NCBI GenBank assembly: GCA_045541375.1
Contig: JAZQJB010000053.1
Coordinates: 1 to 23,699, forward strand
Reading direction: 5' to 3'
Length of the DNA: 23,699 nucleotides
Source of the DNA: CAG-390 sp045541375
GTDB taxonomy: Bacteria; Bacillota; Clostridia; Oscillospirales; CAG-272
Made by a program: the position numbers and the translations under genes. Below, in pieces: positions 1 through 7,464 of this stretch. How positions within the stretch are numbered: position 1 is the stretch's first letter; each line of letters opens with the position of its first letter. The notes beneath the pieces are model-generated. The model ran no database searches. It was not told the DNA's origin and was given only the letters and a program-made list of their open reading frames with translations.

Positions 1-107
1 AGACTTCATCGTTATGGCACCGCGACGCGCTTGTAAATGGGCGCGTCACGAGATCCTTCGGGCGTATATGCCTGCGGGCACGCCCTCAGGATGACATCGT
101 TTTTTCT

Positions 108-130
108 TGCAGGGGGCTTCGCCCCCTGCA
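108..130. repeat. Perfect G/C hairpin, bidirectional terminator-like
   Basis: TGCAGGGGGC (108-117), loop TTC, then GCCCCCTGCA (121-130) form a perfect 10-bp stem. On the left it is preceded by a T-run (about 100-105), so a transcript on the minus strand would lack a U-tail but begin an A-run. It may act as a terminator for a gene to the left of the window, or be one copy of a dispersed GC palindrome. Confidence 0.5.
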
Positions 131-219
131 CCCCTATTAGAGATTGCGAACACAGATGCTTGACTATTATTGTGCAATCTGACATATTGTATTTCCATAT
201 ACAAGTTTGTCAGCAGTCT

Positions 220-295
220 GGGCGGCAAAATCTTTGATTTTGCCGCTTTTCCTATTGCAAAATCCTGAAAATATGATATAATTATAAAAAACAAC
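220..295 (+). repeat. Terminator-promoter cassette, copy 1
   Basis: This block is repeated almost verbatim at 1235-1310. It contains a stem GCGGCAAAATC (222-232), loop TTT, GATTTTGCCGC (236-246), a T-rich stretch, then a promoter: -35 TTGCAA (255-260), 16-bp spacer, -10 TATAAT (277-282). The block therefore stops upstream transcription and restarts it immediately before the ATPase gene at 351. The shared sequence continues through the A-rich tract after the -10 element, so the whole cassette was duplicated, not just the stem. Confidence 0.75.
255..282 (+). promoter_or_regulatory. Sigma-A promoter for the AAA ATPase gene
   Basis: TTGCAA (255-260), 16 bp, TATAAT (277-282). The predicted transcript starts near 289 and leaves a leader of about 60 nt before the ATG at 351. 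The ribosome binding site just before 351 (GAGAGAAG, about 337-344) is weak compared with those of other genes here. Confidence 0.65.
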
Positions 296-350
296 GCAGA
301 AAAGTCAAAAAAGTTCCCTTCCGGAGCAATTTGATCGAGAGAAGATAAAA

Positions 351-1226
351 ATGATCTACGTAAAAAAACTGCATCTACCAAGCGAGTTCGCCGAGATCAA
401 GGTGATCGAGGATGAAAAGCGCACCTGCTTCAACACCTTTTACCCATTCAAAATATTCCCCGAAATGCGCCTTGGAAGTCTTGATTTTGACGGGATCACT
501 ATGCTCTACGGCGGAAATGGCTCGGGTAAGAGCACGATTATCAACGTTTTGGCGCACAAAATGCGGGCGAATCGCTATTCCGAATTCAACGACGCGCCTC
601 TTTTCGATAAATTTGTCGGGATGTGCTCGCTCGAATATGCCCGCGAGCCTCGAAGAAGCTGCGTGCTGACAAGCGACGACGTTTTCGATTACGTTCTCAA
701 GGCGCGCACGGTCAACGAGAATATCAATTATGAGAGAAACGAGCTTTTCGACAAATACGTTTCGGTTCACGGCGCGGCGGAGCGGAATCCAGATATTCTC
801 CGTCTTCACGGACTTGACGACTACGAGCGTTGGAGCGAAACGATGGAGATCCTTTCGCCGAGAAAATCGCAGTCGAGTTACGTCAAAAAGCGCACCGCGC
901 GTGATATTGATCTCTATTCAAACGGTCAAACGGCGATGAAGTATTTTCTCGAACGCATCGAGGATGATGCCATCTATCTGCTCGATGAGCCCGAAAACAG
1001 CCTCTCGATCGAGTTTCAGATCGAGCTCGCCGACTATATTTCCGCAACCGCGCGTGTAGGGCGCAGTCAGTTTATAATTGCAACGCATTCGCCTGTCTTT
1101 CTCGCTATGAGAGAGGCGAAAATATACAACCTCGACTCCTATCCCGCCTCGGTCTGCAAGTGGACGGAGCTGCCCAACGTGCGCAGGTATTTTGATTTCT
1201 TTATGGAACATAAGGACGAATTTTAA
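351..1226 (+). CDS. AAA/ABC-type ATPase, stand-alone (COG3910-like)
   Basis: A 291-residue soluble ATPase of the ABC/SMC-like P-loop class. Visible motifs are Walker A GGNGSGKST (residues 54-62), a signature-like YSNGQ (about 189-193), Walker B IYLLDEPENS with D212 and E213, and the H-loop ATHSP with H246. No coiled coil, membrane segment or fused nuclease/TOPRIM domain is seen, so it resembles the small predicted ATPases of COG3910 rather than full OLD or SMC proteins. It is monocistronic, between two copies of a terminator-promoter cassette. Partner and substrate are unknown. The ATG at 351 has a weak ribosome binding site, but the protein starts directly with a typical beta-strand (IYVKKLHL), so no longer start is needed. 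The ATPase class is clear; a role in defence or DNA metabolism would be speculation. Confidence 0.85.
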   Translation: MIYVKKLHLPSEFAEIKVIEDEKRTCFNTFYPFKIFPEMRLGSLDFDGITMLYGGNGSGKSTIINVLAHKMRANRYSEFNDAPLFDKFVGMCSLEYAREPRRSCVLTSDDVFDYVLKARTVNENINYERNELFDKYVSVHGAAERNPDILRLHGLDDYERWSETMEILSPRKSQSSYVKKRTARDIDLYSNGQTAMKYFLERIEDDAIYLLDEPENSLSIEFQIELADYISATARVGRSQFIIATHSPVFLAMREAKIYNLDSYPASVCKWTELPNVRRYFDFFMEHKDEF

Positions 1227-1232
1227 TAATTT

Positions 1233-1263
1233 AAGGCGGCAAAATCTTTGATTTTGCCGCCTT
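1233..1263 (+). terminator. Terminator after the ATPase gene (cassette copy 2)
   Basis: AAGGCGGCAAAATC (1233-1246), loop TTT, GATTTTGCCGCCTT (1250-1263) form a perfect 14-bp stem followed by a short pyrimidine-rich tail. It is longer than the 11-bp stem of copy 1 because the flanking bases also pair. It lies 7 nt after the ATPase stop codon. Confidence 0.75.
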
Positions 1264-1268
1264 TCCTA

Positions 1269-1296
1269 TTGAAAAATCGCGAAAATATGGTATAAT
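1269..1296 (+). promoter_or_regulatory. Sigma-A promoter for the GH43-like gene
   Basis: TTGAAA (1269-1274), 16-bp spacer, TATAAT (1291-1296). It overlaps the tail of the duplicated cassette, and the GAGGTGA ribosome binding site (1310-1316) follows just before the ATG at 1321. Promoter and terminator are only a few bases apart, which insulates the two genes. Confidence 0.75.
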
Positions 1297-1320
1297 TATA
1301 AAAAACAACGAGGTGACGAA

Positions 1321-2214
1321 ATGCTTAAAAGAGAAGATATCCGCGTGCGCGATCCGTTTATTGTTTATGAGGACGGAGTTTATTATTTGTACGCGACGAC
1401 GGGCGCGAGGACGCATTCGTATTACACAAGCCGAGACCTTGAAAATTGGGAAGAGGGAGGCGTAGCTTTCGAGATCCCCGAGGATTTTTGGGCGTACAAA
1501 GACGTCTGGGCGGGCGAGGTGCATAAATATAAGGGCAAATTCTATCTTTTCGTGTCGCTCCTCGGCAAAAACGGTCTGCGCGGAACGCAGATCTGCGTCA
1601 GCGATTCGCCTCGCGGTCCATTCCTGCCGCTCGTGCCCCGCGCTGTGACACCTCTCGACCAAAGCTGCATCGACGGCACGCTTTACGTTCACGAGGGCAA
1701 GCCCTATATTTTCTACTCGCACGATTGGCCGGATAATTACGTCGAGGAAAAGTCCGCCTACGTCGGTGAGCTCTGGGCGGCGGAGCTTGAGGAGGACTTG
1801 ACCTCCATCAAGGGCGAGCCCTGGCTCGTTTTCGGCTCGGATGAGTCGCCTATCTCAAAGGCAACGCCCCACCATATCACCTGGGAGGGCAAAAAGTCGA
1901 TGCGCTACGGCTCGGACGCGCCCTTTTTGCAGAGGCTTTCGGACGGCTCGCTACTCCTGACCTGGTCGCCGTATCTGCAAAATAATTACGTCGTTTTGTC
2001 GGTTGTATCGAAAAACGGCGACATAAAAGGTCCTTGGGAACATCTTGCCGAGCCGCTTTTTGACCAAAACGGCGGTCACGCAATGTTCTTTCACGACGCC
2101 GAGGGCAGAAACGTCATGTGCCTCCACGCCCCCGAAAAAGGCCCGCTCGAGCGCGCTCACCTCTTCGAGGTCGCCGAGATCGACGGCGTGATGAAGATAG
2201 TTAAGGAAATTTAA
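1321..2214 (+). CDS. GH43-like five-bladed beta-propeller glycoside hydrolase
   Basis: A 297-residue protein with the hallmark start of GH43-type enzymes, RDPFIVYEDGVYYLYATT, where D11 would be the catalytic base. IDGTLYVHEGKPYIFYSHDW carries D118 as probable pKa modulator, and E150 in YVGELWAAEL is the likely general acid. The family acts on arabinose-, xylose- or galactose-containing glycans. There is no signal peptide, so it should be cytoplasmic and act on imported oligosaccharides. No accessory carbohydrate-binding domain is present. The start has a strong GAGGTGA site and its own promoter. The substrate cannot be read from sequence, and inactive or non-43 propellers (for example GH117-like) remain possible. 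Confidence 0.83.
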   Translation: MLKREDIRVRDPFIVYEDGVYYLYATTGARTHSYYTSRDLENWEEGGVAFEIPEDFWAYKDVWAGEVHKYKGKFYLFVSLLGKNGLRGTQICVSDSPRGPFLPLVPRAVTPLDQSCIDGTLYVHEGKPYIFYSHDWPDNYVEEKSAYVGELWAAELEEDLTSIKGEPWLVFGSDESPISKATPHHITWEGKKSMRYGSDAPFLQRLSDGSLLLTWSPYLQNNYVVLSVVSKNGDIKGPWEHLAEPLFDQNGGHAMFFHDAEGRNVMCLHAPEKGPLERAHLFEVAEIDGVMKIVKEI

Positions 2215-2218
2215 GTTA

Positions 2219-2247
2219 AAAAACCGAGGCAGATCGCCTCGGTTTTT
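2219..2247 (+). terminator. Rho-independent terminator after the GH43-like gene
   Basis: AAAAACCGAGGC (2219-2230), loop AGATC, GCCTCGGTTTTT (2236-2247): a perfect 12-bp stem ending in a T-run. Confidence 0.9.
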
Positions 2248-2257
2248 GCCGTTTATA

Positions 2258-2286
2258 TTGATTTCCCCGAAGAAATGTGCTATAAT
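2258..2286 (+). promoter_or_regulatory. Sigma-A promoter for the phosphorylase/phosphodiesterase operon
   Basis: TTGATT (2258-2263), 17-bp spacer, perfect TATAAT (2281-2286), immediately after the terminator. GAGGGA (2305-2310) is the ribosome binding site for the ATG at 2317. Confidence 0.75.
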
Positions 2287-2316
2287 TAAACTAATCCAGA
2301 AAAGCGAGGGAAGATT

Positions 2317-3075
2317 ATGATAACTAACACCTTTGACCCGTCGCCGATGGCGAAGCTGAATCCCTTTGTCAATCCCGATGCCGTGCGCGTGGACGCTTGC
2401 ATCATCACTTTTTCCTATATGATCGAAAAATTCGTGACCGAGACCTATGACTGCGAGCAGATTGGCGAGTCGAAGTCGGTCACGGGCAATACGCCGATCT
2501 ATCTGATCAGATATAAGAACAAAAAGTTCGCGTTTTTCAAGTCCTTTGTCGGCGCGCCCGCCGCTGTGGCATCCGTCGAGGACACCCGCGCGATCTTTTC
2601 GACCGATAAATACGTCCTTTTCGGCGGCTGCGGTTGCCTTGACCGCGAGATCGCGCGCGGTAAAGTCATGATCCCCACGGCGGCATACCGCGACGAGGGC
2701 ACTTCCTATCACTATGCCCCCGCCTCCGACTACATCGACATCCCCGGCGCGGGCGAAGTCGAGGCGTTTATGAAGGAAAACGAGATCGCGTATGTCAAGG
2801 GCAAGACCTGGACGACCGACGCCATCTTCCGCGAGACCGAGGAAAATTTTGCCCGCCGCAAAGCTGACGGATGCATTTCCGTCGAGATGGAGTGCGCGGG
2901 AGTGCAGGCGGTCTGCGCTTTCCGAGGTCTGAAACTCTATGTTTTCTTCACAAGCGGCGACCTTCTTGACTCCCCCAAGTGGACGATGAGGGCGAAGGAA
3001 GGTCAGATCAAAGACACACAGCACGATTCCGGACATTTCGATATTGCCATTGGTCTCGCCGACTTCATTTCATAA
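2317..3075 (+). CDS. Nucleoside phosphorylase family protein (uridine/purine phosphorylase-like)
   Basis: A 252-residue cytoplasmic enzyme of the PNP/UDP phosphorylase family, which splits nucleosides with phosphate into base and (deoxy)ribose-1-phosphate. Visible family features are the glycine-rich strand FGGCGCLDREIARGKVMIP in the middle, and near residues 185-200 the nucleoside-binding SVEMECAGVQAV with the conserved E-M-E that grips the ribose. TSGD follows about 20 residues later, where the base-contacting Asp usually lies. The length matches the usual 240-260. It is the first gene of a two-gene operon, 12 bp before the glycerophosphodiesterase gene. Base specificity cannot be assigned; uridine phosphorylase is my best guess. 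Confidence 0.85.
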   Translation: MITNTFDPSPMAKLNPFVNPDAVRVDACIITFSYMIEKFVTETYDCEQIGESKSVTGNTPIYLIRYKNKKFAFFKSFVGAPAAVASVEDTRAIFSTDKYVLFGGCGCLDREIARGKVMIPTAAYRDEGTSYHYAPASDYIDIPGAGEVEAFMKENEIAYVKGKTWTTDAIFRETEENFARRKADGCISVEMECAGVQAVCAFRGLKLYVFFTSGDLLDSPKWTMRAKEGQIKDTQHDSGHFDIAIGLADFIS

Positions 3076-3087
3076 GGAGAAATCACC

Positions 3088-4692
3088 ATGAAACCACTTT
3101 ATCAGAGCATACGCGCGTCCTTTTCGAAGGATATTTATATGCCCGTTTGCCCGGTCGTTGCCGCGCCGACGGTTGTATGGGAGGTCAAGTGCGCAGATGA
3201 TCTTTCCGTGCTGACCTGTCCCACCCCTCCGCAGAACGTGATCTTGCGTGTTTCGCCCGACCTGACCGTCGAGGGCAAGTCGCTTTACGATGTTCTCGCG
3301 CTCTGCTCGCGCTCGGTGCCGATCCTTTATATTGACGATGAAGCAACCGTCGCGCCCCTCGCCGAGTTTTGCGACCTCAACCACGTCGGCGACGCGATCC
3401 TTTGCACGGCTTTTGAGAAGAAAGAGCTCCTTGCGAAGGCTTACGATCTTATGCCGATCCTCCGCGGAATGCTCGATTGCAGAGGGGGATCGCCCGAGAT
3501 CGAAAAATTGCCCTCTGTTTGCGTATCGAACGGCGCAACCTCGGTCATTCTCGACCCCGAAGTTGCCACCGCCGACGCGGTCCATTCGCTCCAGCAGAGA
3601 TTTATTCATACCGTCACCTACGGTCATTTCGGCAAAGCCGCCGCTCGCGGTGTCAACGGCATCATAACCGCCGATCTTGCGGGCGCGTATGCCTTCCTCA
3701 CCTCCTTCCCCGAGGGCACGAATTTCCGCCGCCGCGCGCTGATCGCGCACAAGGGCTTCCAGAATAACGGAAAATATTCCGAAAACACGATCACCTCTGT
3801 CGTTGCCGCGGCAGAACATCACTTCGAGGGCGCCGAGATCGACGTCAAGCTGACGGTCGATAACGTCCCCGTCGTGATGCACAACACGAACACAAAGGGA
3901 CTTTTCGACTGCGAGGTCGCCGTGACCGAGGAGAGCACTTATGAATTCCTTTCCTCCCTCCGCCGCATCGAGCACCCGAATGAAACGATCGACACCTTTG
4001 CCGACCTGATGCACAAGATGAAGGAGCACCCCGACACGCCCGTGCTGATCGAGATCAAGCCCTCGGCGAAGTACCACAAGGTCGAGCTTTTGACCGCGCT
4101 GACGGACGAGATCCTTCGCGACGGACTCTCGCAGGAAAACTGTATTTGCATTATGGGCGGCACGCTCGAGCCGGGACTCCGCTACGTTCACAAGCGCATC
4201 CCCGATCTGCCCCTCGGCTGGTGCGAGAGCGGAAGCGGTGTGCCGACAACGAAAGAGGAATCGGAAGATCTTCTTTATCGCGTTGCCCGCCTTTCCGAAG
4301 GCTGCGCCGCGAGCTATAACTGCGAGGACGTGCATTGCAGCCGCATTTTCAACGAATATGCAAAGTTCCGTATGCTCCACGTTTTCGTCTGGTCGCGATC
4401 GTGGACACTCTCGCCGAGCAAGTGGGAGGAAAACGGACCCTCAAACGACAAGACCTACCTTTCCGGCTTCGACGCCTGGACGACTGACCACGGCGAGTAC
4501 TTCCTCGGCTACCCGATAGCACTCGAGCCGACCGAAAACGCGCCCGAATGCATCCTTCATTTCCGCGACGGCCACACCGAGCCTGCTCTTTGCGAAGAGC
4601 TCCAAGTCGGTGATGAAAAATATTATCTTCATAAAATCGATTTACACTTCGGCGACAGTTATTACATCTGTTCCGAACCGTATCAATTGTAA
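3088..4692 (+). CDS. Glycerophosphodiester phosphodiesterase with a degenerate N-terminal second barrel
   Basis: A 534-residue protein. The C-terminal part (from about residue 215) is a GDPD domain that should hydrolyse glycerophosphodiesters to glycerol-3-phosphate and an alcohol. Visible active-site elements are H221 in AHKGFQNN, SENT a few residues on, E250 and D252 in GAEIDVKLT, and H265 in PVVMHN. The first 200 residues look like the second half of another GDPD barrel (strand VSNGATSVILDPEV, then RGVNGIITADLAGAYAFL) but lack a His-Glu-His set, so this copy should be inactive. No signal peptide is seen. The ribosome binding site AAGGAG overlaps the stop of the phosphorylase gene, so the two are probably co-translated. 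It may recycle phospholipid or teichoic-acid head groups; the substrate is unknown. Confidence 0.85.
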   Translation: MKPLYQSIRASFSKDIYMPVCPVVAAPTVVWEVKCADDLSVLTCPTPPQNVILRVSPDLTVEGKSLYDVLALCSRSVPILYIDDEATVAPLAEFCDLNHVGDAILCTAFEKKELLAKAYDLMPILRGMLDCRGGSPEIEKLPSVCVSNGATSVILDPEVATADAVHSLQQRFIHTVTYGHFGKAAARGVNGIITADLAGAYAFLTSFPEGTNFRRRALIAHKGFQNNGKYSENTITSVVAAAEHHFEGAEIDVKLTVDNVPVVMHNTNTKGLFDCEVAVTEESTYEFLSSLRRIEHPNETIDTFADLMHKMKEHPDTPVLIEIKPSAKYHKVELLTALTDEILRDGLSQENCICIMGGTLEPGLRYVHKRIPDLPLGWCESGSGVPTTKEESEDLLYRVARLSEGCAASYNCEDVHCSRIFNEYAKFRMLHVFVWSRSWTLSPSKWEENGPSNDKTYLSGFDAWTTDHGEYFLGYPIALEPTENAPECILHFRDGHTEPALCEELQVGDEKYYLHKIDLHFGDSYYICSEPYQL

Positions 4693-4710
4693 AACTGCGT
4701 TTTACAATTG
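4684..4710 (+). terminator. Hairpin spanning the phosphodiesterase stop codon
   Basis: CAATTGTAAAAC (4684-4695), loop TGC, GTTTTACAATTG (4699-4710): a perfect 12-bp inverted repeat that includes the TAA stop. It lacks a T-tail, so it may protect the mRNA end or be a repeat remnant rather than terminate by itself. Confidence 0.5.
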
Positions 4711-4730
4711 AAGACGCGCGCTTATCGCCG

Positions 4731-4827
4731 CTTGTCAAAATCTACGATTTTGACAGCTCCCCTCGGCGCGCGGGCTCGCCTTGCTCGCCTAAAAGGTGTA
4801 TTTTCGGAGGCGGAGCCCCCGAAAAAA
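4731..4827. repeat. Cluster of hairpins between phosphodiesterase and lipoprotein genes
   Basis: Two further stems lie here: GTCAAAATC-TAC-GATTTTGAC (about 4735-4755), similar in design to the cassette stems at 222 and 1235, and TTTTCGGAGGC-GGA-GCCCCCGAAAA (about 4800-4825, one mismatch), which ends in an A-run. The second can work as a terminator on the minus strand and weakly on the plus strand. No gene is seen between 4693 and 4895. Confidence 0.5.
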
Positions 4828-4895
4828 CGGATTATATTATAATTGTTTGAATATTTTTATTTGACAATATGTTTCAAACCGAAAGGAGAATGACC

Positions 4896-7169
4896 ATGAA
4901 AAAGAATCTGCTTGTTATCATCATAGCACTCACGCTTGCCATCCTTTGCGGATGCAACCCCGCGGAAGTACCTGCGGAAACCACCGTTGTTCCCGAAACA
5001 CTCCCGCCCGAAACCGCACCCATCGAAACCGAACCCGCCCAAACCGAGCCTCAGGTTGAGGTTCTCAACGTAACTCTTTCTTACGACGATTATCTGACCG
5101 AGATCTACGGCATTCTCCCGAATGCTGAGGGCGTTACTCTTGAAGGCAACGCGATCGAAGTGAAAGAGGTCAAGGGCGTGACCTATTTCCACGCAAAGGA
5201 CCTCGGCACTGCGAAGCTCACCACCGAGACACAGACCGTGGAGATCACCGTAAATAAGGCAAAGCTCAACCTTATCGTTATAATGGGTCAGAGTAACTCG
5301 GGCAACCATTTCGGCAACGCAACCTCGGATATCACCTGCCCCCTCGGCACCGCATATTGGTGGGGCGCGGGCAGAGGAATCGCTTGCAAGTCCCCTGCGG
5401 ATTTCACTCAGGCGACAATGGGCTTCCACAGCACCCTCCTTGCCGAGCTCTACGCGCAGAGCGTAGCAGCGGGCGACCCCGTTAAGAACGTTCTCGTATG
5501 GCACGAGGGCGGCAGCCAGTCGGGCGCGGGCACAAGTAAGAACGGTTCCTCGATCTACGGTTGGGCGGCAAGTCCTACCGATGCATCGGGCACCGATTAC
5601 ACCGTCAAAATGGTCAACAAGTGCGTTGAATACTATGCGGGTCTCGGCGACAAGGTCGAGATCGTCAGCCGCGGAGTATATTGGATCCAGGGCGAGGGCG
5701 ACGGCGTTCGCGGAATCGATCCTACCGAGTACAGCGGTTGCTTTATGGCTATGTGGAACAAGCTCAAGACCGAAGCGGGACTTGAATATATGGCAATAAT
5801 GCGTGTCCGCCAGGGCGGCGACAAGAACACGCTTAACAACGATATTTTCTATTCCACTACCGTTTCTGCACAGTATGACCTCGCAAACAAGAACCCCGAC
5901 ATCTTTATGGCAACGAATATTACCGAGTATTTCACCGGTGCTCCCACCGAAAAGAAGACGGTTGATTTCAAGAATTACATCAGAATGACGGCGGAATATT
6001 CCTCTGTTGATAACTACAAGGATAACCACGGCAACACCGCGACCGTCTCGGGCACCAAGCTGACAACTCCGATGAGCACCCTTTTCGGATCGAACAACAA
6101 CAACCACTACGGCAAATTCGGCTACACCTTCATCGCATCCGACGCGGCATACAATATGTATAACGCGCTCCACGGCTCCTCCTTCAGCTTCATGATGGCA
6201 AACAGCTCGGGCAGACCCGAGGATCGCGTGATCTCGAAGGCGGGCGACACCGTCGAGGTCGACATCACCGATATGGTGGACGATCTTGCCTTCCGCGTGA
6301 CAGACGGCTCGACCGCGGGCACCGTCGCGATCAAGATCACAAGCGCGGGCAAGGACGTCACCTCCGAGATCATCAATGCCTCGGGCGCGAACTTCGGTTG
6401 CGCCAACGTCAAGGCGATGAAGGGCTACAATGACGTTGTCATCACCGTGTCTTTCACCGCAAAGTCGGGCGAGAAGGGCAGCGTGACCTACAAGATCATC
6501 GACAACAGCATCGATCTTCCCGCCGATCTCCCCGCGCAGTATTCCTGGGAATTCGACGGCGACCTTCTCGCACGCGATAAGGACGGCAGAGTTGTCAACG
6601 CAATGCTCGAAAAGGCACTTTTCGGCTCCTATAAGATCGAGGGCGGCATCCTCTCCTGCAATAAGGCACAGCTTGAGATCGTCAAGGCTATCGACCTCCG
6701 CCACGACAAGAATTGGTCGATCGAGATCGGATTCGGCGACATAACCGGCGCAAACGGCTTCATTCTTGCAAGCGAAGCGACGAACATCAAGGGTAACAAG
6801 GCGCTCTCCTACCGCGGCGGCAAGCTGACGGTCTCGGATTACGACGTCAAGGAGTTCAAGTCGAGCGCGGGATATTATAACTATTCCGACGAGGGTTCGC
6901 GTCTTTCGAGCGGCACCGTCATCAAGCTCGTCAACACCTATGACGCCGCGACCGGCAAGAGCGTTGTCAGCGTTTACCGCGACGGCGTGCTCACGATAGA
7001 GGATCTGACCAAGGTAACCGGCGACTTCAACGGCAGCACCACCCTCGATATGAGCCCCTACCCCTTCGTAGCCGATTTTGCCTTCAGCTACCTCGGCAAC
7101 AGCAACTCCAGCGGCTCATTCCTGCTGACCAATAACATCGACTTCATCAGAGTCGATACCGCAAACTAA
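4896..7169 (+). CDS. Secreted lipoprotein, SGNH/SASA-type carbohydrate esterase with C-terminal beta-sandwich domain
   Basis: A 757-residue lipoprotein. The signal peptide has a KK start, a hydrophobic core and lipobox LCGC with C20 as the lipidated residue. A Pro/Thr/Glu-rich linker (about 23-55) follows, probably spanning the wall. The catalytic domain has the SGNH features of sialate O-acetylesterase-like (CE6/SASA) enzymes: nucleophile S133 in GQSNSGN, WIQGEGD with E267, and H404 in NNHYGKFGY. After residue 425 come a beta-sandwich-like stretch and a LamG/concanavalin-like domain (about 530-757). It should deacetylate glycans on the outside of the cell. I chose the ATG at 4896 because AAAGGAGA (4882-4889) is 6-7 nt upstream and the signal peptide begins there; ATGs at 4869 and 4890 are poorer. 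Monocistronic. Confidence 0.85.
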   Translation: MKKNLLVIIIALTLAILCGCNPAEVPAETTVVPETLPPETAPIETEPAQTEPQVEVLNVTLSYDDYLTEIYGILPNAEGVTLEGNAIEVKEVKGVTYFHAKDLGTAKLTTETQTVEITVNKAKLNLIVIMGQSNSGNHFGNATSDITCPLGTAYWWGAGRGIACKSPADFTQATMGFHSTLLAELYAQSVAAGDPVKNVLVWHEGGSQSGAGTSKNGSSIYGWAASPTDASGTDYTVKMVNKCVEYYAGLGDKVEIVSRGVYWIQGEGDGVRGIDPTEYSGCFMAMWNKLKTEAGLEYMAIMRVRQGGDKNTLNNDIFYSTTVSAQYDLANKNPDIFMATNITEYFTGAPTEKKTVDFKNYIRMTAEYSSVDNYKDNHGNTATVSGTKLTTPMSTLFGSNNNNHYGKFGYTFIASDAAYNMYNALHGSSFSFMMANSSGRPEDRVISKAGDTVEVDITDMVDDLAFRVTDGSTAGTVAIKITSAGKDVTSEIINASGANFGCANVKAMKGYNDVVITVSFTAKSGEKGSVTYKIIDNSIDLPADLPAQYSWEFDGDLLARDKDGRVVNAMLEKALFGSYKIEGGILSCNKAQLEIVKAIDLRHDKNWSIEIGFGDITGANGFILASEATNIKGNKALSYRGGKLTVSDYDVKEFKSSAGYYNYSDEGSRLSSGTVIKLVNTYDAATGKSVVSVYRDGVLTIEDLTKVTGDFNGSTTLDMSPYPFVADFAFSYLGNSNSSGSFLLTNNIDFIRVDTAN

Positions 7170-7171
7170 TA

Positions 7172-7208
7172 AAACCCAACCGCCTCGGGTAATTTCCGGG
7201 GCGGTTTT
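7172..7208 (+). terminator. Terminator after the lipoprotein gene
   Basis: AACCGCCTCGG (7078+100, i.e. 7178-7188), loop GTAATTT, CCGGGGCGGTT (7196-7206) form an 11-bp stem with one wobble pair, followed by a short T-run (7205-7208). Confidence 0.75.
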
Positions 7209-7221
7209 CAATATATCAAGC

Positions 7222-7329
7222 AAATTATTCATTATTCATCAGCGAAGCGGCTTCATTATTCATTATTCATCAATAATCAAAATTGGTCAAATGAATAATG
7301 AATGATGAATAATGAAAAATGAATAATTT
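7222..7329. repeat. AT-rich palindromic repeat element built on ATTATTCAT units
   Basis: The element opens with AAATTATTCAT (7222-7232) and closes with the exact reverse complement ATGAATAATTT (7319-7329). Between them, TTCATTATTCAT units on the left face ATGAATAATGAATGATGAAT units on the right, so the 108 bp can fold into one long imperfect hairpin with a small side stem at AGCGAAGCGGCTTC. There is no reading frame. It resembles the short palindromic repeats scattered between genes in many Clostridia and may be a non-autonomous mobile element. Confidence 0.65.
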
Positions 7330-7392
7330 CACACGTGGAGCCGTCTGCACTGCACAATATCAAGAAAAATAAATATTTTTACCAAAAACCTA

Positions 7393-7421
7393 TTGACAAA
7401 TCTGTCTATTTGTGATAGACT
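7393..7421 (+). promoter_or_regulatory. Promoter of the BlaI/BlaR1-like operon
   Basis: TTGACA (7393-7398), 17-bp spacer, TAGACT (7416-7421). The -35 is perfect; the -10 is partly set by the operator that overlaps it. An AT-rich hairpin (AAAAATA-AA-TATTTTT, about 7364-7380) lies just upstream. Confidence 0.75.
7404..7420. promoter_or_regulatory. Operator O1 for the BlaI-type repressor
   Basis: GTCTAT-TTGTG-ATAGAC: a perfect 6+6 inverted repeat with 5-bp centre. It fills the promoter spacer and most of the -10 box, so a bound dimer would block RNA polymerase. The same half-sites recur in O2 at 7431-7447. Confidence 0.8.
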
Positions 7422-7430
7422 ATACATGCA

Positions 7431-7447
7431 GTCTATTGATGATAGAC
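7431..7447. promoter_or_regulatory. Operator O2 for the BlaI-type repressor
   Basis: GTCTAT-TGATG-ATAGAC, identical half-sites to O1 with a different 5-bp centre; centre-to-centre distance is 27 bp. It sits between the transcription start region and the AGGAGG ribosome binding site (7451-7456) and would act as a road-block or cooperative site. Confidence 0.8.
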
Positions 7448-7464
7448 AAAAGGAGGGCACAAAA

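Larger units (their letters stand above)
1..350. other. Gene-free leader region rich in hairpins
   Basis: I see no credible coding sequence here. The stretch holds a series of inverted repeats: GACGCGC/GCGCGTC at 24-47; an interrupted stem at 53-92 (ATCCT and GGGCG pairing with CGCCC and AGGAT); a perfect 10-bp stem with TTC loop at 108-130; a broken stem at about 179-214 (CTGACA..TTGTAT / ATACAA..TGTCAG); and the terminator-like stem at 222-246. The short reading frames crossing it consist of these repeats. It looks like a boundary between transcription units loaded with dispersed palindromic repeats, with the promoter of the ATPase gene at its right edge. Confidence 0.6.

Noticed and set aside
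351..1226. ATPase as part of a defence system (such as Gabija/OLD or retron-type)
   Set aside because: No TOPRIM, nuclease, reverse transcriptase or other partner gene is next to it; the neighbours are a glycosidase and repeats.
1951..3036. 361-codon open frame on the minus strand
   Set aside because: It crosses a clear terminator and promoter of plus-strand genes and covers parts of two of them; not plausible.
3070..4380. 436-codon open frame on the minus strand
   Set aside because: Opposite the GDPD gene with its clear active-site residues; no promoter or ribosome binding site.
4857..6704. 615-codon open frame on the minus strand
   Set aside because: It lies fully opposite the lipoprotein esterase gene, has low-complexity composition and no ribosome binding site; it is a by-product of codon bias.
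7222..7329. Possible CRISPR-like array because of repeated ATTATTCAT units
   Set aside because: Units are short, adjacent and inverted, without unique spacers of constant length; a palindromic repeat explains them.
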